NCBI GenBank assembly: GCA_023388075.1
Contig: JAEWGX010000116.1
Span: 1-44,942, forward strand
Length of the DNA stretch: 44,942 nucleotides
Reading direction: 5' to 3'
Origin: Pseudomonadota bacterium
GTDB taxonomy: Bacteria > Pseudomonadota > Gammaproteobacteria > Burkholderiales > Burkholderiaceae_E
Below the pieces are notes generated by a model. The model made no database searches, was not told the DNA's origin, and worked only from the letters and a program-made list of their open reading frames with translations. A program made the translations under genes and the position numbers. This document shows positions 8,310 through 15,697 of the stretch, piece by piece (position 1 is the stretch's first letter; every line of letters begins with the position of its first letter).

Positions 8310-9638
8310 ATGAACGCCACCTGGCGCTGCACCCTCGCGGCGACCGCCCTCATCGCACTGGCGCTCGGCAGCCGGTCGGCGTTCGGCCTCTTCGTCTCGC
8401 CGATCAACACCGCCACCGGCATCGGGCTCGCGGGCATCAGCCTCGCGGTCGCGATCGGCCAACTCGTCCAGGGCGTCGCGCAGCCGGTGGTCGGCGTGCT
8501 GGCCGACCGGTATGGCGCCGCCCGCGTGATCGCCCTCGGCCTGGTGCTCTTCGCCGTGGGCAACGCAGCGACCATCGTCTCGGGCGACGCACTCGCCTTC
8601 GGGACCGCGGTGGTGTTCACGGCGGCGGCGGCCACGGCGATGAGCAGCATCGCGGTGCTGCTCGCCGAGGTCGGGCGGCGGGTGCCGCCGGCACGCCAGG
8701 CACTCGCGATCGGCATCGTGGGCGCGGGCGGCTCGCTCGGCCAGATGCTCCTCGGGCCGGGCACCCAGGCGGTGATCGACGCCGCCGGCTGGCAGGCCGG
8801 GCTGTGGTCGACCGCCGGTCTCGCGCTGCTCGCCCTGCCGCTCGCCCTGGTGTTCCGTCGCGGGGCGGGCGTGCCGGCCGCCGCGCAAGCCGCCGCCGGC
8901 GGCGACGGCCCCGACCGCTCCGAAGCCCTTGCGGCGCGGGAGGACGGCACGCGCCACGTCGCCAGGCGCGAGCGGCACCCGGGTGTCGCCGGGGCACTCC
9001 GCAGCCGGGACTTCTGGCTGATCGGCGCGGGCTTCGCCGCCTGCGGGATGCACATCGCCTTCCTCAACCTGCACATGCCCGGGGTGATCGATGGCTGCGG
9101 CCTGCCTGCCGGACTCTCCGGTGTGTGGCTCGCGGTGCTGGGCGCCGCGAACATCGCCGGCGCGCTCGGCATCGGGATGGTGCTGAGGCGCCACGCGCCC
9201 GCAGCGGCGCTGCTGGTGCTGCATGGCCTGCGCGGCGCCGCGATCGCGGCCTTCCTGCTGCTTCCCACCACGCCCTTGGCGCTGCTGGCGTTCGCCGTCG
9301 CGATGGGACTCACCTACATGGCGATCCTGCCTCCGACCACGATGCTGGTGCAGCGCGTGTTCGGGCCGGCGCGCTTCGCCTCGATCTTCGGATGCATCAT
9401 GCTTCTGCACCAGGCGGGGTGCTTCGTCGGCGTGTGGCTCGGCGGGCTTGCCGGGGAATGGAATGATCCGGCCGCAGGCTATCGCGCCTTCTGGGTGGTG
9501 GACGTGGCGCTCTCGCTGCTCGCGGCCGCGGCGCACCTGCCCTTCCTGCTGGGCCGCCGCCGGCCCCTCGCCGCGCGGCCGGGCGCGCGGCCCGCTCCCC
9601 GGTCCGCCGGGGGAGTCCGGCCGGCGCTGGCCGCCTGA
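8310..9638 (+). CDS. MFS transporter
   Basis: 442-residue major facilitator with twelve predicted membrane segments. The family signature between helices 2 and 3 is present (GVLADRYGAARVIALG). A soluble Gly/Asp/Arg-rich central loop (about residues 190-230) separates the two halves. The overall look (SRSAFGLFVSPI at the start, LPPTTMLVQRVFGPARFASIFG near the end) resembles the monocarboxylate/oxalate-type MFS group; the substrate is not readable. GAAGGAAG before the ATG is a good ribosome site and overlaps the upstream stop. Likely in one transcript with the di-iron protein. Confidence 0.88.
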   Translation: MNATWRCTLAATALIALALGSRSAFGLFVSPINTATGIGLAGISLAVAIGQLVQGVAQPVVGVLADRYGAARVIALGLVLFAVGNAATIVSGDALAFGTAVVFTAAAATAMSSIAVLLAEVGRRVPPARQALAIGIVGAGGSLGQMLLGPGTQAVIDAAGWQAGLWSTAGLALLALPLALVFRRGAGVPAAAQAAAGGDGPDRSEALAAREDGTRHVARRERHPGVAGALRSRDFWLIGAGFAACGMHIAFLNLHMPGVIDGCGLPAGLSGVWLAVLGAANIAGALGIGMVLRRHAPAAALLVLHGLRGAAIAAFLLLPTTPLALLAFAVAMGLTYMAILPPTTMLVQRVFGPARFASIFGCIMLLHQAGCFVGVWLGGLAGEWNDPAAGYRAFWVVDVALSLLAAAAHLPFLLGRRRPLAARPGARPAPRSAGGVRPALAA

Positions 9639-9652
9639 GACGCCGGACCGGG

Positions 9653-10213
9653 ATGGACACGGCGGTGCTCGCCATGCGGGCCGCGAACCCCGCGGACCTC
9701 CCGGCGCTCGAGTCCTTCGTTCGAGGCCTTTCGACGCTCGCGCGGGCGCAGCGCTTCTTCGCGCCGGTGTCGTCGTTGCCCTCGATGCTCGCCGACGCCC
9801 TGCGCCGCGACGACCCGCTGCACCGCTTCGTCGTCGTCGACACGCCTGCCGGCGACATCGTCGCCTTCGCGGAGTACGCGGTCGATCCCGACGCGCGCGA
9901 TACCTGCAGCGTGGCGATCGCGGTCGGCGATGCCTGGCAGCGGCGCGGACTGGGCCTCGCCCTGCTGCGGCAGGTCATCGTCGATGCCGAGCGGCGCGGG
10001 CTCGCGACCGCCGTGGGCGAAGTGCTGCGCTACAACCGCGCCATGCTCGCGCTCGCGCGCCGGCTCGGCTTCGAGGTCCGCGCCTATCCCGGCGATGCGA
10101 CGCTGGTGCGCATCATTCGGCCGCTGCGGGCTCCCCCTGCTCCGGAAGCGGCGAACGCAGCAACTCCAGCAGCGCGGAGTGCAGCGTCGACGGCTCGATC
10201 GGCTTGCGCATGA
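9653..10213 (+). CDS. GNAT-family N-acetyltransferase (copy 1)
   Basis: 186 residues. The acetyl-CoA-binding motif is GDAWQRRGLGLALLRQV, followed by the RYNRAMLALARRLGFEV segment typical of GNAT motif B. It resembles the acetyltransferase module found at the C-terminus of protein acetyltransferases of the PatZ type, here free-standing. The last ~45 residues are Ala/Pro-rich and lie antisense to the end of the hybrid kinase gene (101-base convergent overlap), so the true function probably sits in the first 140 residues. A second, related GNAT lies at 13478-14203. The start codon has only a weak ribosome site. Confidence 0.8.
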   Translation: MDTAVLAMRAANPADLPALESFVRGLSTLARAQRFFAPVSSLPSMLADALRRDDPLHRFVVVDTPAGDIVAFAEYAVDPDARDTCSVAIAVGDAWQRRGLGLALLRQVIVDAERRGLATAVGEVLRYNRAMLALARRLGFEVRAYPGDATLVRIIRPLRAPPAPEAANAATPAARSAASTARSACA

Positions 10214-12671
10214 GCTTGCGCACGCCGCTGCGGCGCAGCTCCTCGGCACCGAACACCGCGGCATCGCCGGTATAGAGCAGCACCGCGATCGTCGGACGCA
10301 GGTCGACCGCGCGCGAGGCGAGCTCGAGCCCCGCCATGCGCGGCATGGTCTGGTCGGTGATCAGAAGGTTCACCGGATTGGTCGGGATGCGCAGCCAGTC
10401 CAGCGCGGCGAGCGGATCCTCGTGGACGATCACCTCCAGGCCCCAGCTGCCCAGCAGCTCCGACATGAACTCGGCCACCATCGCCTGGTCCTCGACCAGC
10501 AGGATCCGTCCGGTCAGCGAGCCGGTCCTGGGGCGCGAGGTCGCCGGCCGCGACGGCATCGCCTCCGGCGCGCGCCTGGCGGCGGCGCCACAGGGCGGCA
10601 GCATCACGCGGAAGGTGGAGCCGGCACCGGCGCGCGTCTCCACCGCGATGTGGCCGCCGTGCGAGTGGACGATTCCGTGCACCATCGCGAGCCCCATGCC
10701 GGAGCCGCGATCGGTCTCCTTGGTCGAGTAGAACGGGTCGAACATCCGCCCGAGCACCTCCGGCGCGATGCCTGTCCCGTCGTCCGAGACGCTCAGCTCC
10801 ACCCAGCGGCCCGCCGGCACGTCGCTGCGGCAGGATGCGCAGCGCAGCGCGCCGGCGTCGCGCTCGCGCATGCCGACGCGGATGCGACCGTTCGAGCCGA
10901 CCGCGTCGCGCGCGTTGATGCAGAGGTTGAACAGCACCTGCTCGAGCTGCACGCCGTCCACCTCCGCGATGATCGGCGACGACGGGACGTCGGCGTCGAT
11001 GATGGTGGACGAAGGCATGGTGGCACGCAGCAACTGGACGGACTGGCGGACGATCGGCGCAAGCTCGCTGGCCTTGCGCTCGCCGCCCTGGCGACGCGCG
11101 AAGGTGAGCATCTGCGAGACGAGGTCGCGCGCCCTGCTCGCAGCGAGGTGCGCCTGGTCGAGCTGCCGGACGAGGTCGCGGTCCGTCCCCTGCGTCGCGC
11201 GCTCCTCGGCCATGGCGAGGTAGCCGATCACCGTGGTGAGGATGTTGTTGAAGTCGTGCGCGATGCCGCCGGTGAGCTGCCCGATCGCTTCCATCTTCTG
11301 CGCCTGGCGCACCTGGTTCTCGAGCTCCTCGCGCTGCGCCTCGGCCTCGCGCCGCGCGCTGATGTCGCGGGAGACCACCAGCACGTGGGGCTCGCCCTGG
11401 TGCATGATCGGCAGGTAGCGCAACTCGACGTCCAGCCGGCTGCCGTCCTTGCGCACCGTGGTCGTCTCGAGGTGCCCCTGCTCGCCGGCAAGGGCGCGCT
11501 CGATCAGCAGGCTGCGCCGCGCCACCTCCTCCTCGGAGAGCCGGTTGCCGAAGCTGCCGCCGATCACCTCGTGGGGCTCGTAGCCGTACATCCGGGTGAA
11601 GGCGGCGTTCACGTCGACGATGCGGATCTTGCGGTTCCACAGCACGAGCGAGTCCGCCGAGCCGTCGAAGATGGCGCGGTACTGCGCCTCGCGGCTGCGC
11701 AGCGCGTCGACCGCCTCCTTGCGCTCGGTGATGTCCCGGGTGCAGGCGAGCACCCGCGGCTTGCCGTTGATGGTCACGGCCTTCAGCCGCACCTCGTCCC
11801 AGCGCATCACGCCGTCGCTGCGGCGCCGGTGCCAGATGAAGCGCGGCCGCTCACCGGCCTTGGCCCGCTGCACCCAGGCCATCGCCTCGACGCCGGTGTA
11901 GGGCGGGACGCCGGAGCTGAACCGGTCGATGCTCCAGCCGAGCATCTCGTCGCGCCGGAAGCCGTACGCTTCGCAGGCCCTGCGATTGACGTCCAGGATC
12001 GCGCCGGTCTCCCAGTCGTGCACGAAGACGGCATCCTCCACCGCCTCGAAGATGGCGCGGTAGCTCGCCTCCGAATCGCTCAACGCCTGGAGCGCCCGCT
12101 GCCGCTCCAGCTCCGCGGCGGCGCGCACCGCGAAGATCTTCATCAGCGACTCGGCGAGCTCCGGATCGCGGATCGGCTGCCGGTCCATCGCCACGATCAG
12201 CCCGAGCGGCGTGCCGTCGCTCGCGTTGAGCGGATAGGCGGCGTAGGAGTCCATCCGCTTCGCGGCGAAGATGGACTCCCCGGGGAAATCGCGGTTCAGC
12301 CCGGATGCGATGTACTGGAAAGCCTGCCCGACCACCCGCGCGCAGGGCGTTCCCCGCAGCTCGTAGTCGAAGCTGCGCAGATCCCGGCCGTCGAGCCGGA
12401 ACGCGAGCGTACGCATGCGGGTGCGCTCGGCATCGTCGAAGACGGCAATGAAGGCGGTCGCGGCAGAGAGGTCGTCGGTGAGCTGCCGGACCAGTCCGGC
12501 GAAGAGCTCCTCGGGCCCCCCGATCTTCGCCACGAGAAGCGCCGCCCGGCGCAATGCCTGGGCGGTCGCTTCCCAGTCGAAGAGCGCGTGGGACGCCGGA
12601 AGCGCCTCGGCTTCCGGGCGAGAAGGGGTGCGCGCCGGTTCCCGCGCGCTGTCGTGCGATCCGGCTTCCAT
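10113..12671 (-). CDS. Hybrid PAS sensor histidine kinase with C-terminal receiver
   Basis: 852-residue cytoplasmic sensor with no membrane segments. Order: GAF-like domain (about 40-190), PAS 1 (about 200-320, ending CTRDITERKEA), PAS 2 (about 328-445, ending VSRDISARREA), HisKA with His472 in GGIAHDFNNIL, HATPase with N-box NLCINARDAV (582-591), DDGTG (630-634) and GSGMGLAMV (657-665), then a receiver (721-840) with phosphoacceptor Asp773 in LLITDQTMP. A Cys pair, RCASC (C611/C614), is inserted between the N-box and the DDGTG motif. The absence of a DNA-binding domain means the phosphate must pass to another protein. Flanked by two GNAT genes and DUF2917; no obvious partner regulator next door. 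Confidence 0.93.
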   Translation of the reverse strand: MEAGSHDSAREPARTPSRPEAEALPASHALFDWEATAQALRRAALLVAKIGGPEELFAGLVRQLTDDLSAATAFIAVFDDAERTRMRTLAFRLDGRDLRSFDYELRGTPCARVVGQAFQYIASGLNRDFPGESIFAAKRMDSYAAYPLNASDGTPLGLIVAMDRQPIRDPELAESLMKIFAVRAAAELERQRALQALSDSEASYRAIFEAVEDAVFVHDWETGAILDVNRRACEAYGFRRDEMLGWSIDRFSSGVPPYTGVEAMAWVQRAKAGERPRFIWHRRRSDGVMRWDEVRLKAVTINGKPRVLACTRDITERKEAVDALRSREAQYRAIFDGSADSLVLWNRKIRIVDVNAAFTRMYGYEPHEVIGGSFGNRLSEEEVARRSLLIERALAGEQGHLETTTVRKDGSRLDVELRYLPIMHQGEPHVLVVSRDISARREAEAQREELENQVRQAQKMEAIGQLTGGIAHDFNNILTTVIGYLAMAEERATQGTDRDLVRQLDQAHLAASRARDLVSQMLTFARRQGGERKASELAPIVRQSVQLLRATMPSSTIIDADVPSSPIIAEVDGVQLEQVLFNLCINARDAVGSNGRIRVGMRERDAGALRCASCRSDVPAGRWVELSVSDDGTGIAPEVLGRMFDPFYSTKETDRGSGMGLAMVHGIVHSHGGHIAVETRAGAGSTFRVMLPPCGAAARRAPEAMPSRPATSRPRTGSLTGRILLVEDQAMVAEFMSELLGSWGLEVIVHEDPLAALDWLRIPTNPVNLLITDQTMPRMAGLELASRAVDLRPTIAVLLYTGDAAVFGAEELRRSGVRKLMRKPIEPSTLHSALLELLRSPLPEQGEPAAAE

Positions 12672-13040
12672 GTCCGCAGTCTAAGGCCCGGCGGCCATCC
12701 TGGGCGGTCCCGCCGGCGCCGATTTCCCGACCGATACCGCCCGGTTACCTGCCGGATACAAGCACGCTCGGGCGCGGCAGCGGCCGCCGTGCGTACCGCG
12801 GATCACTCCAATGGAAGACCCTGGCATCCACCCAGTGGGTATCGGCACCGGATACGCGTCGCGCCCCCGGGCAGGCGATGCGATGGCCGCTGCCGCGCGG
12901 TCGATGCCGGTGCGCGCCCGGGCCGAGCAGCATGCGCCTGGCGCATGCATGCGAGACGAATTGATCGTTTGAGGCTCCCCGTCCGAGAGGCGCAGCATCC
13001 AGGCATGTCCACATGATCCACGATCCTCGAAGGAGCCGTC
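12672..13040. other. Divergent intergenic region, hybrid kinase / DUF2917
   Basis: 369 bases with no convincing gene; short open frames exist but lack ribosome sites. It contains a perfect palindrome (annotated separately) and, at 13030-13035, the AAGGAG ribosome site of the DUF2917 gene. Tetranucleotide CGGATA recurs several times (for example at about 12754 and 12849) without a clear unit. Confidence 0.5.
12930..12948. promoter_or_regulatory. 8+8 palindrome, candidate operator
   Basis: GCATGCGC-CTG-GCGCATGC is a perfect inverted repeat with a 3-base spacer, 93 bases before the DUF2917 start and about 260 bases before the divergent kinase start. Its symmetry suits a dimeric DNA-binding protein. 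No binding protein can be assigned; a cruciform or chance palindrome in G+C-rich DNA is possible. Confidence 0.4.
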
Positions 13041-13427
13041 ATGAGAGTCAACGCCGCGCCCATCCGCGTCACGCTCCGGTGGGGCATGCCGCTCACGGTC
13101 AGGGACGGTCAGGGCGCATGCATCACCGCGCGCCGCGGCACCGTCTGGATCACGCAGGACCACGACCGTCGCGACGTGGTCCTCACCAGCGGCGAAAGCT
13201 TCAGGCTGGAGCGCGCGGAGACCGCCATCGTCCAGGCAATGGACGCCGCGGAGGTGCTGATCCTTCCGCCGGCCGACCTGTCGACGCACGACAGCGCGCG
13301 GCAAGGTACCGCACGCACCATGGTCCGGCGGATCCTGGACCTGTTCCGGCGCGAACCCGGGCGCCTGGCGCAACACGCCGCGGAACGGCGGGTGCCGGTG
13401 CTGGGCCTCACGATCGCAGGCCGCTGA
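13041..13427 (+). CDS. DUF2917 family protein
   Basis: 128 residues. The conserved core, ITARRGTVWITQDHDRRDVVLTSGESFRLERAETAIVQAMDAAEVLI, is a small beta-sheet (cupin-like) domain typical of DUF2917, a family common in betaproteobacteria with no established biochemical role. There is no signal peptide. The C-terminal 40 residues are Arg-rich. AAGGAG precedes the ATG. A GNAT gene follows after 50 bases on the same strand, a pairing that suggests one transcript. Confidence 0.85.
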   Translation: MRVNAAPIRVTLRWGMPLTVRDGQGACITARRGTVWITQDHDRRDVVLTSGESFRLERAETAIVQAMDAAEVLILPPADLSTHDSARQGTARTMVRRILDLFRREPGRLAQHAAERRVPVLGLTIAGR

Positions 13428-13477
13428 CACCGGCGAACCGACTCGCGTCGAGTGACGATACGCAGGAGCGCAGCACC

Positions 13478-14203
13478 ATGGCCGGCCAGCACGCCGACGC
13501 TTTCGAGGCAAACTCCGGACAGCGCCCTCTACCGGCGTTCCCGGGCTTCGCGTTCGATCGCCACGTCCCGCACCACCTTGCCACGCTGCTGCGACTGGCG
13601 GACGACACGCCCGTGCTGCTGCGCCCGATCGCCCCCGGGGACCGGCGTCGTCACTGGCGCTTTCTCTGCGGGCTCTCGCTGCAGACGCGCTACCAGCGGC
13701 TGATGTCGCCACGCTGCCTGCTGCCGGGCGAGCTGCGGCGAATGGTGGAGATCGACTACCGGCGCGAGATGGCACTGGTGGCACTGGCGCCGGCAGGGCA
13801 GGGATCGACGCCGCCGAGCGGCCACGACGCTTCCGAGCGGACGGTGGAGGTGGCCGTGGCGCGCTACGTCATCGACGACGACGGGGACTCCGCCGAGTTC
13901 GCGATGGTGGTGACCGACGCCTGGCAACGGCGCGGACTGGGGCTGCGACTGCTGGAGCGGCTGGCCGCGGTGGCTGCGGACGCCGGCGTGCGCAACCTGG
14001 GCGGCATCACGCTTGCGACCAACACGCCGATGATCCGGCTCGCGCGCCGGCTGGGCTTCACGATATCCACCGAACCCGGCGACTGGACCGTGAAGCGACT
14101 GACGCGGCGGCTCGACCAGCCGCCGGCCGCCGGATCGGCGAGCCCTCCGGCCGACACGGCTGCGATTCCTAGTCGCGCTGCGAGTCAGGCAAGCCGAGCG
14201 TGA
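13478..14203 (+). CDS. GNAT-family N-acetyltransferase (copy 2)
   Basis: 241 residues. A short leader is followed by VLLRPIAPGDRRRHWRFLCGLSLQTRYQR, the N-terminal part of PatZ-like GNAT modules. The acetyl-CoA loop is TDAWQRRGLGLRLLERL and motif B is LATNTPMIRLARRLGF. Similarity to copy 1 is visible by eye (DAWQRRGLGL, LARRLGF, PGD), so the two are paralogues of the same subfamily. CAGGAG lies ten bases before the ATG. The last 35 bases overlap the convergent imelysin-like gene. Substrate unknown; protein lysine acetylation is one possibility from the subfamily. Confidence 0.85.
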   Translation: MAGQHADAFEANSGQRPLPAFPGFAFDRHVPHHLATLLRLADDTPVLLRPIAPGDRRRHWRFLCGLSLQTRYQRLMSPRCLLPGELRRMVEIDYRREMALVALAPAGQGSTPPSGHDASERTVEVAVARYVIDDDGDSAEFAMVVTDAWQRRGLGLRLLERLAAVAADAGVRNLGGITLATNTPMIRLARRLGFTISTEPGDWTVKRLTRRLDQPPAAGSASPPADTAAIPSRAASQASRA

Positions 14204-15518
14204 CGGACAGCGCCGGCGCGACGGTGGCCTGCAGGAACTGCTTGACCGCGTCGAGGGCCTGCACCGCCTGCGCCATGGTGGCCACCGGCGGCAGCGGCGT
14301 GCCACCGCCTTGCGAGGTCGCGGGCACCGGCGCGGCGTCCGCGAGCGGCGCCACCCGACCGTCGCCCGGTACGCCACTCGCTCCGCCTCCCGCGCCCGCC
14401 GGTGTATCGGTCAGCTCCTGCATGGCCTGGTCCGCGGCCATGACGGCCCGCGCCCATCGGTCGGCATCCTCGTTGCGACCGCGGCCGCGCAGCAGCGCCT
14501 CGAGACTGATCACGGCAGGCGCAACCGACGGCTGCGGCCCGAAGCCGTCGGTGGGCGCCGGACCGATGGCCACCTGGCGCAACGCCTCCCAGCGCGCGCG
14601 CCAGGCGTCGCGGTGCGAGGCGCTGGGCGGCCGCGGCCAGGCGTCGTCATTCGGATCCGGCGGCACCGCAGCGGTCGCGGGAGCGACCCTGCCGCTCTCG
14701 CCGGTGCCGCGCGTGATCATCGCGAGCGGCTTGCCCAGTTGCCGCCAGCGCAGTGCCTCGAGACCGCCCAGCCACTGATTGATCGCCTCGGCGGCGCGAG
14801 CCTCGATGCGCTCGTCGCCCTGCCCGTCGCCGCCGCCAAGCCAACGGGTCGCAAGCTCGGCATGGGCCTCGGCGAGTGCCTCGGCCTCGCGCTGTACGTC
14901 CTGGGCAAGCCCGATCGCGTAGCGGCATCCGGCCGAATGGGTCGGCACGGCCGGATCCCACAGCAGCCACTCCAGCGCGGGCAGCCCCTTGGCCGGGGCG
15001 CCGACCCGCTCGAGCTGCCTCGCGGCGGGCGGCGTGCGACCGCGTCCGTGCGCGTTGATCGCGGCGCGGATCGAGCGCGGGCGCGACGGTCGGAAGTCGA
15101 CGCGGCGCGCGCTGCGGCGCTCGAGCGTCGCGCCGACCGACACCGCGGCAAGCCGCTCCCAGGCATCGGCCGCGGCAAGCCAGGACTGCTGCGCGCCGAG
15201 CAGGGCTTCGTCGTCCGACGGATCCGACGCGCCCGCATCCCCGCCGCCACCCTGGCCGGCCCCGGGCTTGCGGGTACGAGCCGCCGCGGCACAGAGCTGG
15301 GTGATCGATTCGACCAGGTGGCCGGCGCTCCCGGCGAACTGGGACGCGAATGGCGCCTGCGCGCGCACCTGCAGTGCGGCGACGAACGCGCCGGGCGAGT
15401 AGTACGGGACGGCCACCTGCGCGCTCGACGGCGACACGCCTGAAGCGGCGACGATCGCGGCGACCGCTCCGAGCGCGACGAACGCCGCGCGCCGGGGCTG
15501 GCGCCTGCCTGCCTTCAC
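14169..15518 (-). CDS. Imelysin-like periplasmic protein (M75/IrpA-like)
   Basis: 449 residues with GTG start. An N-terminal Arg-rich stretch and hydrophobic segment (AAFVALGAVAAIVAASG) form a signal peptide, with probable cleavage at SSA-Q near residue 33. Family marks are the RRVDFRPSRPRSI block (138-150) and RVGAPAKGLPALEWLLWD (171-188); as in the IrpA-like subgroup, the position of the GxHxxE histidine is a proline. The Gly/Ala/Pro-rich stretch near the C-terminus looks like a flexible linker. Imelysin-like proteins are generally iron-regulated periplasmic proteins. The GTG overlaps the stop of a degraded oxidoreductase fragment (GTGA), and a Fur-box-like palindrome lies about 185 bases upstream. 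Confidence 0.85.
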   Translation of the reverse strand: MKAGRRQPRRAAFVALGAVAAIVAASGVSPSSAQVAVPYYSPGAFVAALQVRAQAPFASQFAGSAGHLVESITQLCAAAARTRKPGAGQGGGGDAGASDPSDDEALLGAQQSWLAAADAWERLAAVSVGATLERRSARRVDFRPSRPRSIRAAINAHGRGRTPPAARQLERVGAPAKGLPALEWLLWDPAVPTHSAGCRYAIGLAQDVQREAEALAEAHAELATRWLGGGDGQGDERIEARAAEAINQWLGGLEALRWRQLGKPLAMITRGTGESGRVAPATAAVPPDPNDDAWPRPPSASHRDAWRARWEALRQVAIGPAPTDGFGPQPSVAPAVISLEALLRGRGRNEDADRWARAVMAADQAMQELTDTPAGAGGGASGVPGDGRVAPLADAAPVPATSQGGGTPLPPVATMAQAVQALDAVKQFLQATVAPALSVTLGLPDSQRD

Positions 15519-15697
15519 GACGACCTCGCGAACCGGACCAGCGTGTGGCGGTCGGCCGCGGAGAGGCCGTGCGCGTGCTCGCTGCTCTCCCGCGCCTCGC
15601 CGTCGTGCCACATGACCGCTCCCAGCACGCCACGGGCCCGGCCGTCGTGCAGCGGGCGCTCGTGGCAGCGTCGATTCACCAGGTCTCCGTGGGGTGG
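15515..15697 (-). pseudogene. Remnant C-terminus of COG3488-type di-heme 'thiol oxidoreductase'
   Basis: Between the PtsI-like stop and the imelysin start, the reverse strand reads (from a GTG at 15679) VNRRCHERPLHDGRARG, then VLGAVMWHDGEARESSEHA, then LSAADRHTLVRFARSS and a stop. This matches from memory the C-terminal end of the di-heme oxidoreductases encoded beside imelysin genes, which end with LHDGRAR ... EAxLWHGGEAE ... LSxxxRxxLxxFLxSL. Only about 55 to 60 codons remain; the rest, including both haem sites, is gone and the PtsI-like gene abuts. Retention of the frame and of the GTGA junction suggests it may still be translated to couple imelysin expression. Confidence 0.7.

Noticed and set aside
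7443..9536. 697-codon minus-strand frame opposite the di-iron and MFS genes
   Set aside because: Composition is His/Arg/Gly-rich with no motif, and the opposite strand has clear genes.
12849..12866. GGCACC-N4-ACGC in the kinase/DUF2917 gap as a sigma-54 promoter
   Set aside because: The -12 block is ACGC, not TTGC, and the DUF2917 start is almost 180 bases away.
9930..13016. 1028-codon open frame on the plus strand antisense to the hybrid kinase
   Set aside because: It mirrors the kinase gene in reverse; its product is Arg/His/Ala-rich with no domain. The kinase frame has GAF, PAS, HisKA, HATPase and receiver motifs.
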